DNA of 11,458 nt from CALARM01 sp964431735 (GCA_964431735.1 CAYSLJ010000199.1:1-11458); one strand, 5' to 3'. Shown: positions 5,931 to 11,252, numbered from the stretch's first letter. Program-made: numbers and translations. Notes: generated by a model from the letters alone, not told the origin.

Positions 5931-6871
5931 CGATTATTTAATAATTCTTTCATCTTCTCTGCAGATACCTTGAACTTTGCTGCAAGCTTTTCTATTGGAT
6001 ACCCGTCTTCATACAATTCTCTTGCCAACTCAATTTTACCCTTTTCCATACCCTTTTCCATACCCTTTTCCATACCCTTTTCCATAGCTTTTTCTTCCCA
6101 GGTAGTAAGCATTTCAGCCACCTCCTTGAATTTTTCTTCATTATGAATAATTTTCTTAAACTCCTTATCTTCCTTTTCATTCAGAAACAGGAGCCTGTCA
6201 ATGAAGTTTTTTAATATTTCTTCCTGTAATGGACTGAGATGATATTTTTTCATTTTCTTCAGTGCTTCAGCTTTCACAAGTGCCCGGGAGTCCTTCCCAT
6301 GATCCATTCTTGTCATAAGTGCTGCAGTGATTGGATTATCGTGTTCCAGATAATCCCTGTAGTTGTAATTCTTTGTCTTTCTCAGATGGTATTTGTATGT
6401 AACACTTGTTCCCATAAATTCCATAAAAAATGTATCACTTATGGGAATCCGCCATTCCACAGCATCGTCAACAAACAAAGCAAAGGCAAATATTTTCTTT
6501 TTATACTCACGCCAGATGTCTACATAGTAATTAAACATCCGCTCAGGGAATGATTCTTCCTTTCCGCTCTGTATTTCAAAATGTAAAAGTACTATTTCTT
6601 CCTGGCCATCAAGTAATGTTACCTGTGTAAGTATGTCAGATATAGATTTTTCTCCTTCAATCTGCCCTGAATACAACTCTTTATCAATAAATAATACTTC
6701 TGTATTGAAATCAATTCTCTGCATCAGTTCCGGGAAAAAGAAATCCAGGAATTCTTTAAAGAAAGCTTTTATCAATCTTTTACATAACTGGTCAAAATCC
6801 CTTTTTTCTTTCTCTACGGCTTCATTGTTAATTTTATTCTCTTCCATATATACTGCATTTCTATATTCCAT
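5921..6871 (-). CDS. Rpn-type PD-(D/E)XK nuclease / transposase-like protein
   Basis: The protein has 316 residues. The nuclease core shows D79 in SDILTQ and E99-x-Q101 in HFEIQSG, followed by FPERMFNYY, as in Rpn/PDDEXK transposase-like proteins that cut DNA. The N-terminal domain does not resemble that of 7105-7974. Four MEKG units come next (12-bp repeat at 6039-6086), then the tail KIELARELYEDGYPIEKL and MKELLNN shared with the other Rpn genes. ATG 6871 lies seven bases after a TATAAT box with no ribosome site, so either the message is leaderless or ATG 6847 is used. The tail has a helix-turn-helix-like look. It appears intact; its target is unknown. Confidence 0.9.
   Translation of the reverse strand: MEYRNAVYMEENKINNEAVEKEKRDFDQLCKRLIKAFFKEFLDFFFPELMQRIDFNTEVLFIDKELYSGQIEGEKSISDILTQVTLLDGQEEIVLLHFEIQSGKEESFPERMFNYYVDIWREYKKKIFAFALFVDDAVEWRIPISDTFFMEFMGTSVTYKYHLRKTKNYNYRDYLEHDNPITAALMTRMDHGKDSRALVKAEALKKMKKYHLSPLQEEILKNFIDRLLFLNEKEDKEFKKIIHNEEKFKEVAEMLTTWEEKAMEKGMEKGMEKGMEKGKIELARELYEDGYPIEKLAAKFKVSAEKMKELLNNRDA
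6039..6086 (-). repeat. 12-bp in-frame tandem repeat (MEKG), four units
   Basis: Minus-strand unit TATGGAAAAGGG, four exact copies, giving four Met-Glu-Lys-Gly units immediately before the shared C-terminal tail. Confidence 0.92.
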
Positions 6872-6878
6872 TTATTTA

Positions 6879-6887
6879 ATTATACCA
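6879..6887 (-). promoter_or_regulatory. Extended -10 promoter of the 5921-6871 Rpn gene
   Basis: TATAAT at 6879-6884 is preceded by TGG. No consensus -35 box is visible. The -10 box ends seven bases before ATG 6871. Repeat copy 3 begins 45 bp upstream of the -10 box. Confidence 0.65.
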
Positions 6888-6928
6888 TATTCTGCAGGGG
6901 TTGGGATAGAAAAAGTTAAAAGGGGGAG

Positions 6929-6952
6929 GTGTAAAATAAAAGCCGGTTTATT
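6929..6952. repeat. 24-bp dispersed element, copy 3 (GGGAG subtype)
   Basis: GTGTAA plus AATAAA-AGCCGG-TTTATT. It lies 45 bp upstream of the -10 box of the 5921-6871 gene. On the other side it continues into the tail sequence shared with copies 6 and 8. Confidence 0.92.
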
Positions 6953-6958
6953 CATATT

Positions 6959-7090
6959 TTATCCTGCTTTCAGGCTATTTATTTCTTCTATCGTCAGGCC
7001 TGCCAGGGCTGGAGCTATAATAAAAAGTTGTGGAAAAAGATCCGGTAGATTCACTCGTAATGAAAGTATCAATGCTCTTCCAGTCACGCA
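6959..7090 (-). pseudogene. Open tail fragment ending LTIEEINSLKAG
   Basis: A 43-codon open stretch without a supported start ends in AGLTIEEINSLKAG and TAA, seven bases before repeat copy 3. The last dozen codons recur at 9965-10021 and 11363-11449. The IEEI pattern resembles the C-terminal helix of transposase-like or antitoxin proteins, but the family is not identified. It could be a gene end or a conserved non-coding flank; it adjoins the heptamer array. Confidence 0.4.
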
Positions 7091-7114
7091 TTACGCATTA
7101 CGCATTACGCATTA
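7087..7114. repeat. Heptamer tandem repeat (CGCATTA x4) at the 3' end of an Rpn gene
   Basis: Four exact CGCATTA units. The TAA of the 7105-7974 gene is the end of the third unit, so the array supplies the last codons and the stop, as at 5910-5930. Confidence 0.92.
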
Positions 7115-7974
7115 CGATTATTTAATAATTCTTTCATTTTCTCTACTGATACGTTAAATTTTGCTGAAAGCTTTTCTATTGGATACCCGTCTTCATACAG
7201 TTCTCTTGCCAGCTCAATTTTGCCCTTTTCCATCCCTTTTTGCTCTGCTCTATATATTCTTGTAGCTTCTTCGTGACGTCCCCTTTCTCTCATTTCAAGT
7301 ATTTCTCTTATCATGTCGTCATTAGAAGCTCTTATCATTTCCTGTAATGCCATCATAATCTCCTCCTCTTCTTTTAAGGCTTCAGGAATGTTATTTAAAT
7401 CTGCTGCATAAATTTCTCCGAATTTTAAGGCATGAAGCCATTTTTCGAATTTTGTTAAATCCTTTCGTGGTTTATCTTCTGTGTATTTCGGAAGTTCTAT
7501 AAAATGGAGCTCTTTTAAATTTGTTAACTGATTTTTAGATTTTATATTTAAATAGCGGTAAATATTATGTAAATCAGTTTCATTTTCAAAAAGAATAAAG
7601 TTTAAGATTGATATGCTTATAGCTCGTAATAATGTATCATATGGTTCAGCCTGTTTTAGCTGGCCTGTATAGAGTTTATCATGATAATAAATTATACGGT
7701 TTATATATGATGTATCAGGAGCGATCTGCATTTCAACATTATATCTGACTCCTGTACCATCTTCTACTTTAACATCAAGACTTGTTAATTTGTCATTAAG
7801 ATATTCTTTTATATTGAAGGCATTCAAAAAGGTTAATTTAACAATCTTTTCATCCCCTGTAAGATTCAATATAGCATTTAATAGAGAAATAAGAAGTTTT
7901 TCATTTTTTTCATATCCAAAAACTACTTTGAATATTACATCATTTCTGAGATTTACCAGACTATCTACAGGCAT
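7105..7974 (-). CDS. Rpn-type PD-(D/E)XK nuclease / transposase-like protein, copy 2
   Basis: The protein has 289 residues. ATG 7974 is chosen over the upstream TTG 8001 because AGGGGTGAT lies six bases before it. Features are NDVIFKVVFG and LLISLLNAIL near the N-terminus, D67 and E81-x-Q83 (YNVEMQ) in the nuclease core, a charged helical region (about 200-250), one MEKG unit and the shared KIELARELYEDGYPIEKL tail. It duplicates the gene at <1-788. It starts four bases after an orphan antitoxin stop, the place where the RelE-like toxin would normally lie, so it is probably read from the antitoxin's promoter. Function (DNA cleavage, recombination or defence) is inferred from the family. Confidence 0.92.
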   Translation of the reverse strand: MPVDSLVNLRNDVIFKVVFGYEKNEKLLISLLNAILNLTGDEKIVKLTFLNAFNIKEYLNDKLTSLDVKVEDGTGVRYNVEMQIAPDTSYINRIIYYHDKLYTGQLKQAEPYDTLLRAISISILNFILFENETDLHNIYRYLNIKSKNQLTNLKELHFIELPKYTEDKPRKDLTKFEKWLHALKFGEIYAADLNNIPEALKEEEEIMMALQEMIRASNDDMIREILEMRERGRHEEATRIYRAEQKGMEKGKIELARELYEDGYPIEKLSAKFNVSVEKMKELLNNRNA

Positions 7975-7997
7975 ATAATCACCCCTGCCATAATTTA
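7241..7997. repeat. Long direct duplication, right copy (partner 55-811)
   Basis: Mismatches with the left copy are at 7257, 7311, 7314 and 7318 only. Homology ends at 7997; beyond it lies antitoxin coding sequence rather than the promoter seen at the left copy. Confidence 0.93.
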
Positions 7998-8206
7998 TCA
8001 AATCCCATCTTTTTTACATGGCCTGTCTTAATGTCTTTACGCACTTTTTGGGCCAGTTCTGAAAGCTTTTCTTGAGAAGCTGTAAAAGACGATTCCCACT
8101 TTTTCTCATCTTCCAGTTCTTCGAAAATTACAGTTGCAATACCATCCTGCTTTTCAGGCGGAAGTTTATATACTTCCCTGAGCGCGTTTTCGAGAAGTGT
8201 TGTCAT
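7979..8206 (-). CDS. Orphan TA antitoxin, C-terminus fused into the Rpn leader
   Basis: The protein has 75 residues with the pattern LPPEKQDGIATVIFEELEDE, then KKWESSF and SQEKLSELAQ. This is the small antitoxin type that usually precedes RelE/ParE-like toxins and typically ends in FDKL. Here the frame continues three codons (WQG) into the Rpn ribosome site before TGA, because the toxin was replaced by the Rpn gene at AAATTATG. ATG 8206 is chosen for its GGGAGAA ribosome site; an in-frame upstream ATG at 8296 lacks one. Three CCGGCT repeats spaced exactly 10 bp in the leader may be an operator. Pairing with RelE toxins is family knowledge, and a matching toxin fragment lies at 5762-5890. Confidence 0.8.
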   Translation of the reverse strand: MTTLLENALREVYKLPPEKQDGIATVIFEELEDEKKWESSFTASQEKLSELAQKVRKDIKTGHVKKMGFDKLWQG

Positions 8207-8222
8207 AATGTTCTCCCTTTCG

Positions 8223-8348
8223 TTACTTCGTTCTGTAACCGGCTCTTGCCGGCTCAAACCGGCTGGAAACATAATCCTGTCTTCCTTCAGTTTCATTATA
8301 ATAGTAACTACACACAGATGTTTCCGGACATAACTTCAAATTCTTCAT
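8223..8348 (-). CDS. Possible leaderless 41-codon ORF upstream of the antitoxin
   Basis: An ATG six bases after a TATAAT box opens 41 codons ending 16 bases before the antitoxin start. No family is recognised and the composition (Cys, Tyr and Arg rich) is not convincing. It may be a leader peptide, or simply untranslated leader containing the CCGGCT repeats. Confidence 0.25.
   Translation of the reverse strand: MKNLKLCPETSVCSYYYNETEGRQDYVSSRFEPARAGYRTK
8239..8264. promoter_or_regulatory. Three CCGGCT repeats with exact 10-bp period
   Basis: CCGGCT occurs at 8239, 8249 and 8259, on one face of the helix, 33 bp or more upstream of the antitoxin start. This suits cooperative binding by an autoregulating antitoxin, but no binding data can be read from sequence. 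It is notably GC-richer than its surroundings. Confidence 0.35.
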
Positions 8349-8354
8349 AAATAT

Positions 8355-8363
8355 ATTATATCA
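8355..8363 (-). promoter_or_regulatory. Extended -10 promoter upstream of the orphan antitoxin
   Basis: TATAAT (8355-8360) preceded by TGA, 44 bp from the near edge of repeat copy 4 (8404). It gives either a leaderless 41-codon ORF or a leader of about 145 bases for the antitoxin. A second TATAAT at 8295-8300 is an alternative. Confidence 0.55.
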
Positions 8364-8403
8364 TAACATAGAGCGATTATAAAATAGTCAGTTGATAACG
8401 GTA

Positions 8404-8427
8404 GTGTAAAATAAAAGCCGGTTTATT
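8404..8427. repeat. 24-bp dispersed element, copy 4 (GGTAG subtype), between divergent promoters
   Basis: GTGTAA plus AATAAA-AGCCGG-TTTATT. It lies 44 bp from the leftward -10 box and 10 bp from the -35 box of the rightward Rpn gene, so it could influence both. Confidence 0.92.
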
Positions 8428-8437
8428 TCTTTACATA

Positions 8438-8466
8438 TTGACTCATAATTCCTTCTCTGTTAAACT
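8438..8466 (+). promoter_or_regulatory. Promoter of the plus-strand Rpn gene
   Basis: TTGACT (8438-8443) and TAAACT (8461-8466) with a 17-bp spacer. Transcription should start near 8473, giving a leader of about 15 bases containing the AAGGAGTG ribosome site. Confidence 0.75.
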
Positions 8467-8487
8467 CATTATTAAGGAGTGATTTTT

Positions 8488-9429
8488 ATGTTACAGATAG
8501 ACCCTGTAGATAAAAGTTTAAAGATCCTTGCACGAAAGCACCCCGATACGTTTATAGACCTTATATTTGGCCATGATTACGACTATACTCTGCAGGTAAT
8601 AGAAAACCCTGTACTCAATCTACCTGAAAAACGTGCTGATTTTGTTTATGTACTGGAGAAAGGTATTGAAAAATTTGCCATTCATCTTGATTTTCAGCTA
8701 ATTCCGGCAAAAGAATTTCTTCAGAGAGTGTTTCTTTATAATGCTCTTTTTACCGGAACTCTTAATATGCCTGTCTGTTCTATTGCGATTTATCCTGAGA
8801 AAGGTGATTATGTTACCTTTCCATATGAATACCGGGTAGATATAACAGGAGATTTATGGAATAGCTTTACCTTTAAAGCGATAAAGCTCTGGGATTACAG
8901 GGAAAGGATAGAAAATGGTGAATTCCCTGTGCTTGCGCCATTGCTTGTTCTTTTTGATAAAGAGCCTGATGAAAATACCCTGGAAAAAGAAAAAAGACTT
9001 ATAGGTACAATAGAGGATGAAGCTCTTAAGTCTGATCTTACTGCTATTGCTATTACTGTTGCATCCAGGAAATTCCGTAGAGAATTTTTGTATGCTTTCT
9101 TTAAGGAGGAGATATATATGTTAAAGGAATGGGATATTGTCCAGGAATGGATTAAAGAAGGTGAAAAGAAAGGTTTACAGGAAGGAATAGAAAAAGGAAT
9201 AGAAAAAGGAATAGAAAAAGGAATAGAAAAAGGACGAAAGGAAGGCGAAATATCCTCTGCGAGAATGCTGATTTTAGAACTTCTTGAAGATAAATTCTCT
9301 ATGGATAAAGAAATGATAGAGATATTGGAAAAGATAGATAATATGAAATTACTGAATATTATTTTCAAGAGAACCCTTAAGGCAAAAAGCATTCAGGAAG
9401 CAAAGGACTATGCGAAAGAATTTATTTAA
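8488..9429 (+). CDS. Rpn-type PD-(D/E)XK nuclease-like protein with IEKG repeats
   Basis: The protein has 313 residues and is the only plus-strand gene. ATG 8488 is preferred over GTG 8479, which lies inside the AAGGAGTG ribosome site. The nuclease core reads KRADFVYVLEKG (D51) then HLDFQL (D68-x-Q70), followed by LQRVFLYNALF. The acidic residue of the second motif is Asp rather than Glu. Residues around 232-248 are four IEKG units from a 12-bp repeat at 9184-9231. The C-terminal region (MLILELLEDKFSMDKEMIEIL) differs from the tail of the minus-strand genes. The family is transposase-like/defence nucleases; the role here is inferred. It ends tail-to-tail, overlapping by two bases a fragment of a DUF104-type antitoxin. 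Confidence 0.88.
   Translation: MLQIDPVDKSLKILARKHPDTFIDLIFGHDYDYTLQVIENPVLNLPEKRADFVYVLEKGIEKFAIHLDFQLIPAKEFLQRVFLYNALFTGTLNMPVCSIAIYPEKGDYVTFPYEYRVDITGDLWNSFTFKAIKLWDYRERIENGEFPVLAPLLVLFDKEPDENTLEKEKRLIGTIEDEALKSDLTAIAITVASRKFRREFLYAFFKEEIYMLKEWDIVQEWIKEGEKKGLQEGIEKGIEKGIEKGIEKGRKEGEISSARMLILELLEDKFSMDKEMIEILEKIDNMKLLNIIFKRTLKAKSIQEAKDYAKEFI
9184..9231 (+). repeat. 12-bp in-frame tandem repeat (IEKG), four units
   Basis: Unit GGAATAGAAAAA, four exact copies, coding for Gly-Ile-Glu-Lys. It is analogous to the MEKG arrays, but Ile replaces Met, so the units carry no ATG. Confidence 0.93.
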
Positions 9430-9485
9430 ATGTAATCTATTACTGCTGACGACCAGTCTTCGGGGCCTTCAATGGTGCCGGTAAT
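9426..9485 (-). pseudogene. Fragment of a DUF104-type antitoxin
   Basis: Twenty codons read ITGTIEGPEDWSSAVIDYI and stop. The stretch 9451-9486 matches 4552-4587 of the antitoxin gene at 4506-4730 with one mismatch in 36 bases. Its cut end lies only a few bases from repeat copy 5, so the break is at or beside the repeat. Confidence 0.8.
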
Positions 9486-9490
9486 GGGAG

Positions 9491-9514
9491 GTGTAAAATA
9501 AAAGCTGGTTTATT
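9491..9514. repeat. 24-bp dispersed element, copy 5 (GGGAG subtype), junction copy
   Basis: GTGTAA plus AATAAA-AGCTGG-TTTATT. No -10 box lies about 44 bp away; instead the element abuts the antitoxin fragment at 9426-9485. On the other side it supplies the stop codon of a truncated frame at 9510-9539. Confidence 0.92.
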
Positions 9515-9539
9515 CATAATTTCGAAACAGATTTATCAT
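9510..9539 (-). pseudogene. Truncated start of the DUF433 partner gene
   Basis: ATG 9539 overlaps the antitoxin stop as ATGA and opens MINLFRNYE, ending at a TAA formed with repeat copy 5. Position and coupling are those of a toxin gene, usually a DUF5615 PIN-like protein, but nine residues cannot confirm that. Confidence 0.4.
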
Positions 9540-9850
9540 TTCAAACCTCTGGCCTTCAGGTGCTGCTTCAATACAGATGGTTTCATAGTCTGCTGTATCT
9601 CGTCTACTACCTGCATTCTCTGTGCAATATCCTGATTTAACTGTTCTACATGGTCCCAGTAATATCCCAGAGCAGAATATATTTTCCCAAGGCTCAAATA
9701 AGGATGCTGCAGATGTATTTCTTCCGGACTCCATCCATAGGCTATATGTTCCATGACCAGTTCCACAACTTTTGTTGAAGTCCCTGAAATCATAGGTACC
9801 ATGTCAGCTCCAATAACTATATGCTCATATCCGGTTGCTACAAGAGACAT
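9536..9850 (-). CDS. DUF433-family antitoxin without its toxin
   Basis: The protein has 104 residues. The DUF433 core is recognisable in PMISGTSTKVVELVMEHIAYG, WSPEEIHLQHPYLSLGKIYS and ALGYYWDH, followed by a helical extension. DUF433 proteins carry a winged-helix-like fold and are commonly antitoxins of DUF5615 PIN-like toxins. ATG 9850 has a GAGGTGA ribosome site six bases upstream. Its downstream partner is cut to nine codons by repeat copy 5, leaving an orphan antitoxin. The promoter TTGCAA-N17-TATACT lies just upstream. Confidence 0.85.
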   Translation of the reverse strand: MSLVATGYEHIVIGADMVPMISGTSTKVVELVMEHIAYGWSPEEIHLQHPYLSLGKIYSALGYYWDHVEQLNQDIAQRMQVVDEIQQTMKPSVLKQHLKARGLK

Positions 9851-9885
9851 ATTTAATCACCTCATAAAATACTCTATCTCTTAAC

Positions 9886-9914
9886 AGTATATATTACATT
9901 AAAGTTTCTTGCAA
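9886..9914 (-). promoter_or_regulatory. Promoter of the DUF433 gene
   Basis: TTGCAA (9909-9914) and TATACT (9886-9891) with a 17-bp spacer. It is the only repeat-associated promoter without TG before the -10 box. Repeat copy 6 begins 44 bp upstream of the -10 box. Confidence 0.7.
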
Positions 9915-9934
9915 GAGCAACGCTAATAAGGGAG

Positions 9935-9958
9935 GTGTAAAATAAAAGCTGGTTTATT
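9935..9958. repeat. 24-bp dispersed element, copy 6 (GGGAG subtype)
   Basis: GTGTAA plus AATAAA-AGCTGG-TTTATT, 44 bp upstream of the DUF433 -10 box. It continues into the IEEINSLKAG-type tail, which separates it from copy 7. Confidence 0.92.
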
Positions 9959-9964
9959 CATGTT

Positions 9965-10021
9965 TTATCCTGCTTTCAGGCTGTTTATTTCTTCTATCTT
10001 CAGGCCTGCCAGGGCTGCTGG
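9965..10021 (-). pseudogene. Tail fragment ending LKIEEINSLKAG, bounded by two 24-bp elements
   Basis: Eighteen codons and a TAA, closely matching 6959-7011 and 11363-11400. The fragment begins two bases from repeat copy 7 and ends next to copy 6, so the 89-bp unit from copy 6 to copy 7 holds nothing else. It contains a small CCTG-CTTT-CAGG hairpin and the palindrome CAGGCCTG. Confidence 0.5.
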
Positions 10022-10023
10022 TA

Positions 10024-10047
10024 GTGTAAAATAAAAGCTGGTTTATT
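10024..10047. repeat. 24-bp dispersed element, copy 7 (GGTAG subtype), junction copy
   Basis: GTGTAA plus AATAAA-AGCTGG-TTTATT. It abuts the tail fragment of copy 6 and has no -10 box at the usual distance. Confidence 0.92.
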
Positions 10048-10069
10048 GTAAATATAAGATTTACTTTTT
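10048..10069 (+). terminator. Small hairpin followed by T-run
   Basis: GTAAAT-ATAAG-ATTTAC is a perfect 6-bp stem followed by TTTTT on the plus strand. The stem is AT-rich and weak, and no plus-strand gene ends close by, so a terminator role is doubtful. Confidence 0.25.
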
Positions 10070-10079
10070 ATAATATAAT

Positions 10080-10093
10080 CGCATCACGCATCA
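10080..10093. repeat. Degenerate heptamer repeat (CGCATCA x2)
   Basis: Two CGCATCA units followed by a partial CGC. It is related to the CGCATTA arrays at 5910 and 7087, but no gene end is attached here. Confidence 0.7.
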
Positions 10094-10264
10094 CGCCCTC
10101 ATTAATGAATCTATGAATTATGTAAGGAGCATAGGAGCTGTTAAAAAGAAATAATATCTTAATGGTATTATATTAATAACTTATGATTAAAATAGATAAA
10201 ACAAGATATTTACATTATCAAGGCCTTACGCATCCTGTTAATCCTTTTATCCCACAAATACCGG

Positions 10265-10873
10265 TCATTTTTCCAGTTCTTCTTTGATTTTCTTTTTTTT
10301 ACTCTTTCTGATTTTTTCTAATATACCTGTTACCTCTTCTTCTCCAAGTTCTGCAAGTATACTGACTAAAAAGTCTTTCCCCTGTTCTTTTAATATTTTA
10401 CTTATAAATTTATTTCCTCTTTCTTTTACAAGTTTGCCCAAAATTTCATCATCTTTGTTACGTAGTATTTTTCCTAAAAACTCATCGTCTTTCTTATCTA
10501 AAATTTTTCCTAAAAATTCATCATCAAAAAGATTATTTATACTTTCATTATATTCCGAAAGCTCCTTTACTTTCTTCATAAGTTCCCCCTCCTTAATCTT
10601 GAATATATTCCTTTTTATAGAAAAAATCATATATTTCCATAATTTTTCAATGTTTTTTGCATTTATTTCCTTTTTTATGTCTCCAATCAATTGTATCCAC
10701 AATTCTTCCTGTTTATATGCATTTCCAAGTAACAGTAACGGGTAATTTGCTTTTATTACGTCAAGATCATTTATCACTATCAGATACACAGGAAAATAAT
10801 GTGGTTTTGTAAAAATATAGAATCCTTTTCTAAATTCACTCGATTTGAAATTTACCATTATATCTTCAGTCAC
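10265..10873 (-). CDS. C-terminal half of a split Rpn-like nuclease, with six 12-residue repeats
   Basis: The frame has 202 codons, opening at a GTG (10873) without a ribosome site inside the end of the upstream frame. The two frames are offset by one base and overlap by 8 bp. Residues 1-110 look like the second half of an Rpn-type domain. Residues 117-188 are six consecutive 12-residue units, the first two DDEFLGKILDKK and DDEFLGKILRNK, later ones diverging to GEEEVTGILEKI. A lysine-rich end follows. Together with 10866-11252 the length is about 325 residues, matching the other Rpn genes, so a frameshift in one original gene is the best reading. A true two-gene operon is less likely. Confidence 0.7.
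   Translation of the reverse strand: MTEDIMVNFKSSEFRKGFYIFTKPHYFPVYLIVINDLDVIKANYPLLLLGNAYKQEELWIQLIGDIKKEINAKNIEKLWKYMIFSIKRNIFKIKEGELMKKVKELSEYNESINNLFDDEFLGKILDKKDDEFLGKILRNKDDEILGKLVKERGNKFISKILKEQGKDFLVSILAELGEEEVTGILEKIRKSKKKKIKEELEK
10310..10525 (-). repeat. 36-bp in-frame tandem repeat (six 12-residue units)
   Basis: Six units of exactly 12 codons; the first three are close copies (DDEFLGKIL or DDEILGKLV) and the later ones diverge. This is a different repeat from MEKG/IEKG but occupies the same C-terminal place in an Rpn-like gene. Confidence 0.85.
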
Positions 10874-11252
10874 ATATAAGACTTACATATTTATCGATTA
10901 TCTCTAACCCTTTACCTTCTTTATCTAAAAGCATCTGGCAGGAAAGAAGATTGGCATTTGCTATATATTTCGGTATCATACTTACAGTCAGAGTTTCCTC
11001 ACAGCTTTTAAATTCCAGAGTATTCCATTCTTTAAGACAGGGAAAGGTCTTATCTGTCAATATGCTGTAATCAAAATTTTCTTCTAAAATAATAATTGTG
11101 TCAGGTCTTCTATACTGCCATTTCTCATCAAGTTGATAATCTTTTTTTGATACTATTCCAATATCTTCTCTGAATTCTTCAAATAGAGCCTGAAAAGCCC
11201 TGTCATATTTCTGATATGGTTCTTCTTTTTTCTTTTTGCCAGTCTTTCTCAA
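10866..11252 (-). CDS. N-terminal nuclease half of a split Rpn-like PD-(D/E)XK gene
   Basis: The frame has 128 codons. It shows the clearest PD-(D/E)XK signature in the window: P50-D51 in YRRPDTIIILEEN and E80-x-K82 in WNTLEFKS. KYDRAFQALFEEF precedes it, as in DUF/Rpn-type nucleases. The start is a TTG at 11252 supported by AAGGAG eight bases upstream; no ATG competes. The frame stops right after KYVSLICD, while the continuation of the protein lies one base out of frame at 10873. As it stands the product lacks the C-terminal half and may be inactive. Repeat copy 8 and an extended -10 promoter lie upstream. Confidence 0.8.
   Translation of the reverse strand: MRKTGKKKKEEPYQKYDRAFQALFEEFREDIGIVSKKDYQLDEKWQYRRPDTIIILEENFDYSILTDKTFPCLKEWNTLEFKSCEETLTVSMIPKYIANANLLSCQMLLDKEGKGLEIIDKYVSLICD

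Larger units (their letters stand above)
9851..10264. other. Gene-free interval of about 410 bp: promoter, two repeats and debris
   Basis: From left to right it holds the DUF433 promoter, repeat copy 6, a tail fragment, repeat copy 7, a small hairpin and a degenerate heptamer array. From about 10095 to 10264 I see no gene, RNA or convincing promoter; stop codons are dense in all frames. A purine/pyrimidine-biased string around 10230-10250 (CATCCTGTTAATCC) resembles simple intergenic repeats. Confidence 0.6.

Noticed and set aside
5910..7114. Heptamer arrays as a mobile-element terminal repeat
   Set aside because: They are simple tandem arrays with no matching partner at the other end of the genes.
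6633..7157. 174-codon plus-strand ORF
   Set aside because: It is antisense to the Rpn gene 5' end, crosses promoter and repeat, and passes through the heptamer array; no coding family recognised.
8895..9392. 165-codon minus-strand ORF
   Set aside because: It is a shadow of the plus-strand Rpn gene; its Ser/Phe/Ile-rich repeats are the complement of the IEKG array.
10866..10873. Programmed ribosomal frameshift in the split Rpn gene
   Set aside because: No slippery heptamer or clear stimulatory structure is visible at the overlap; ordinary frameshift mutation is simpler.
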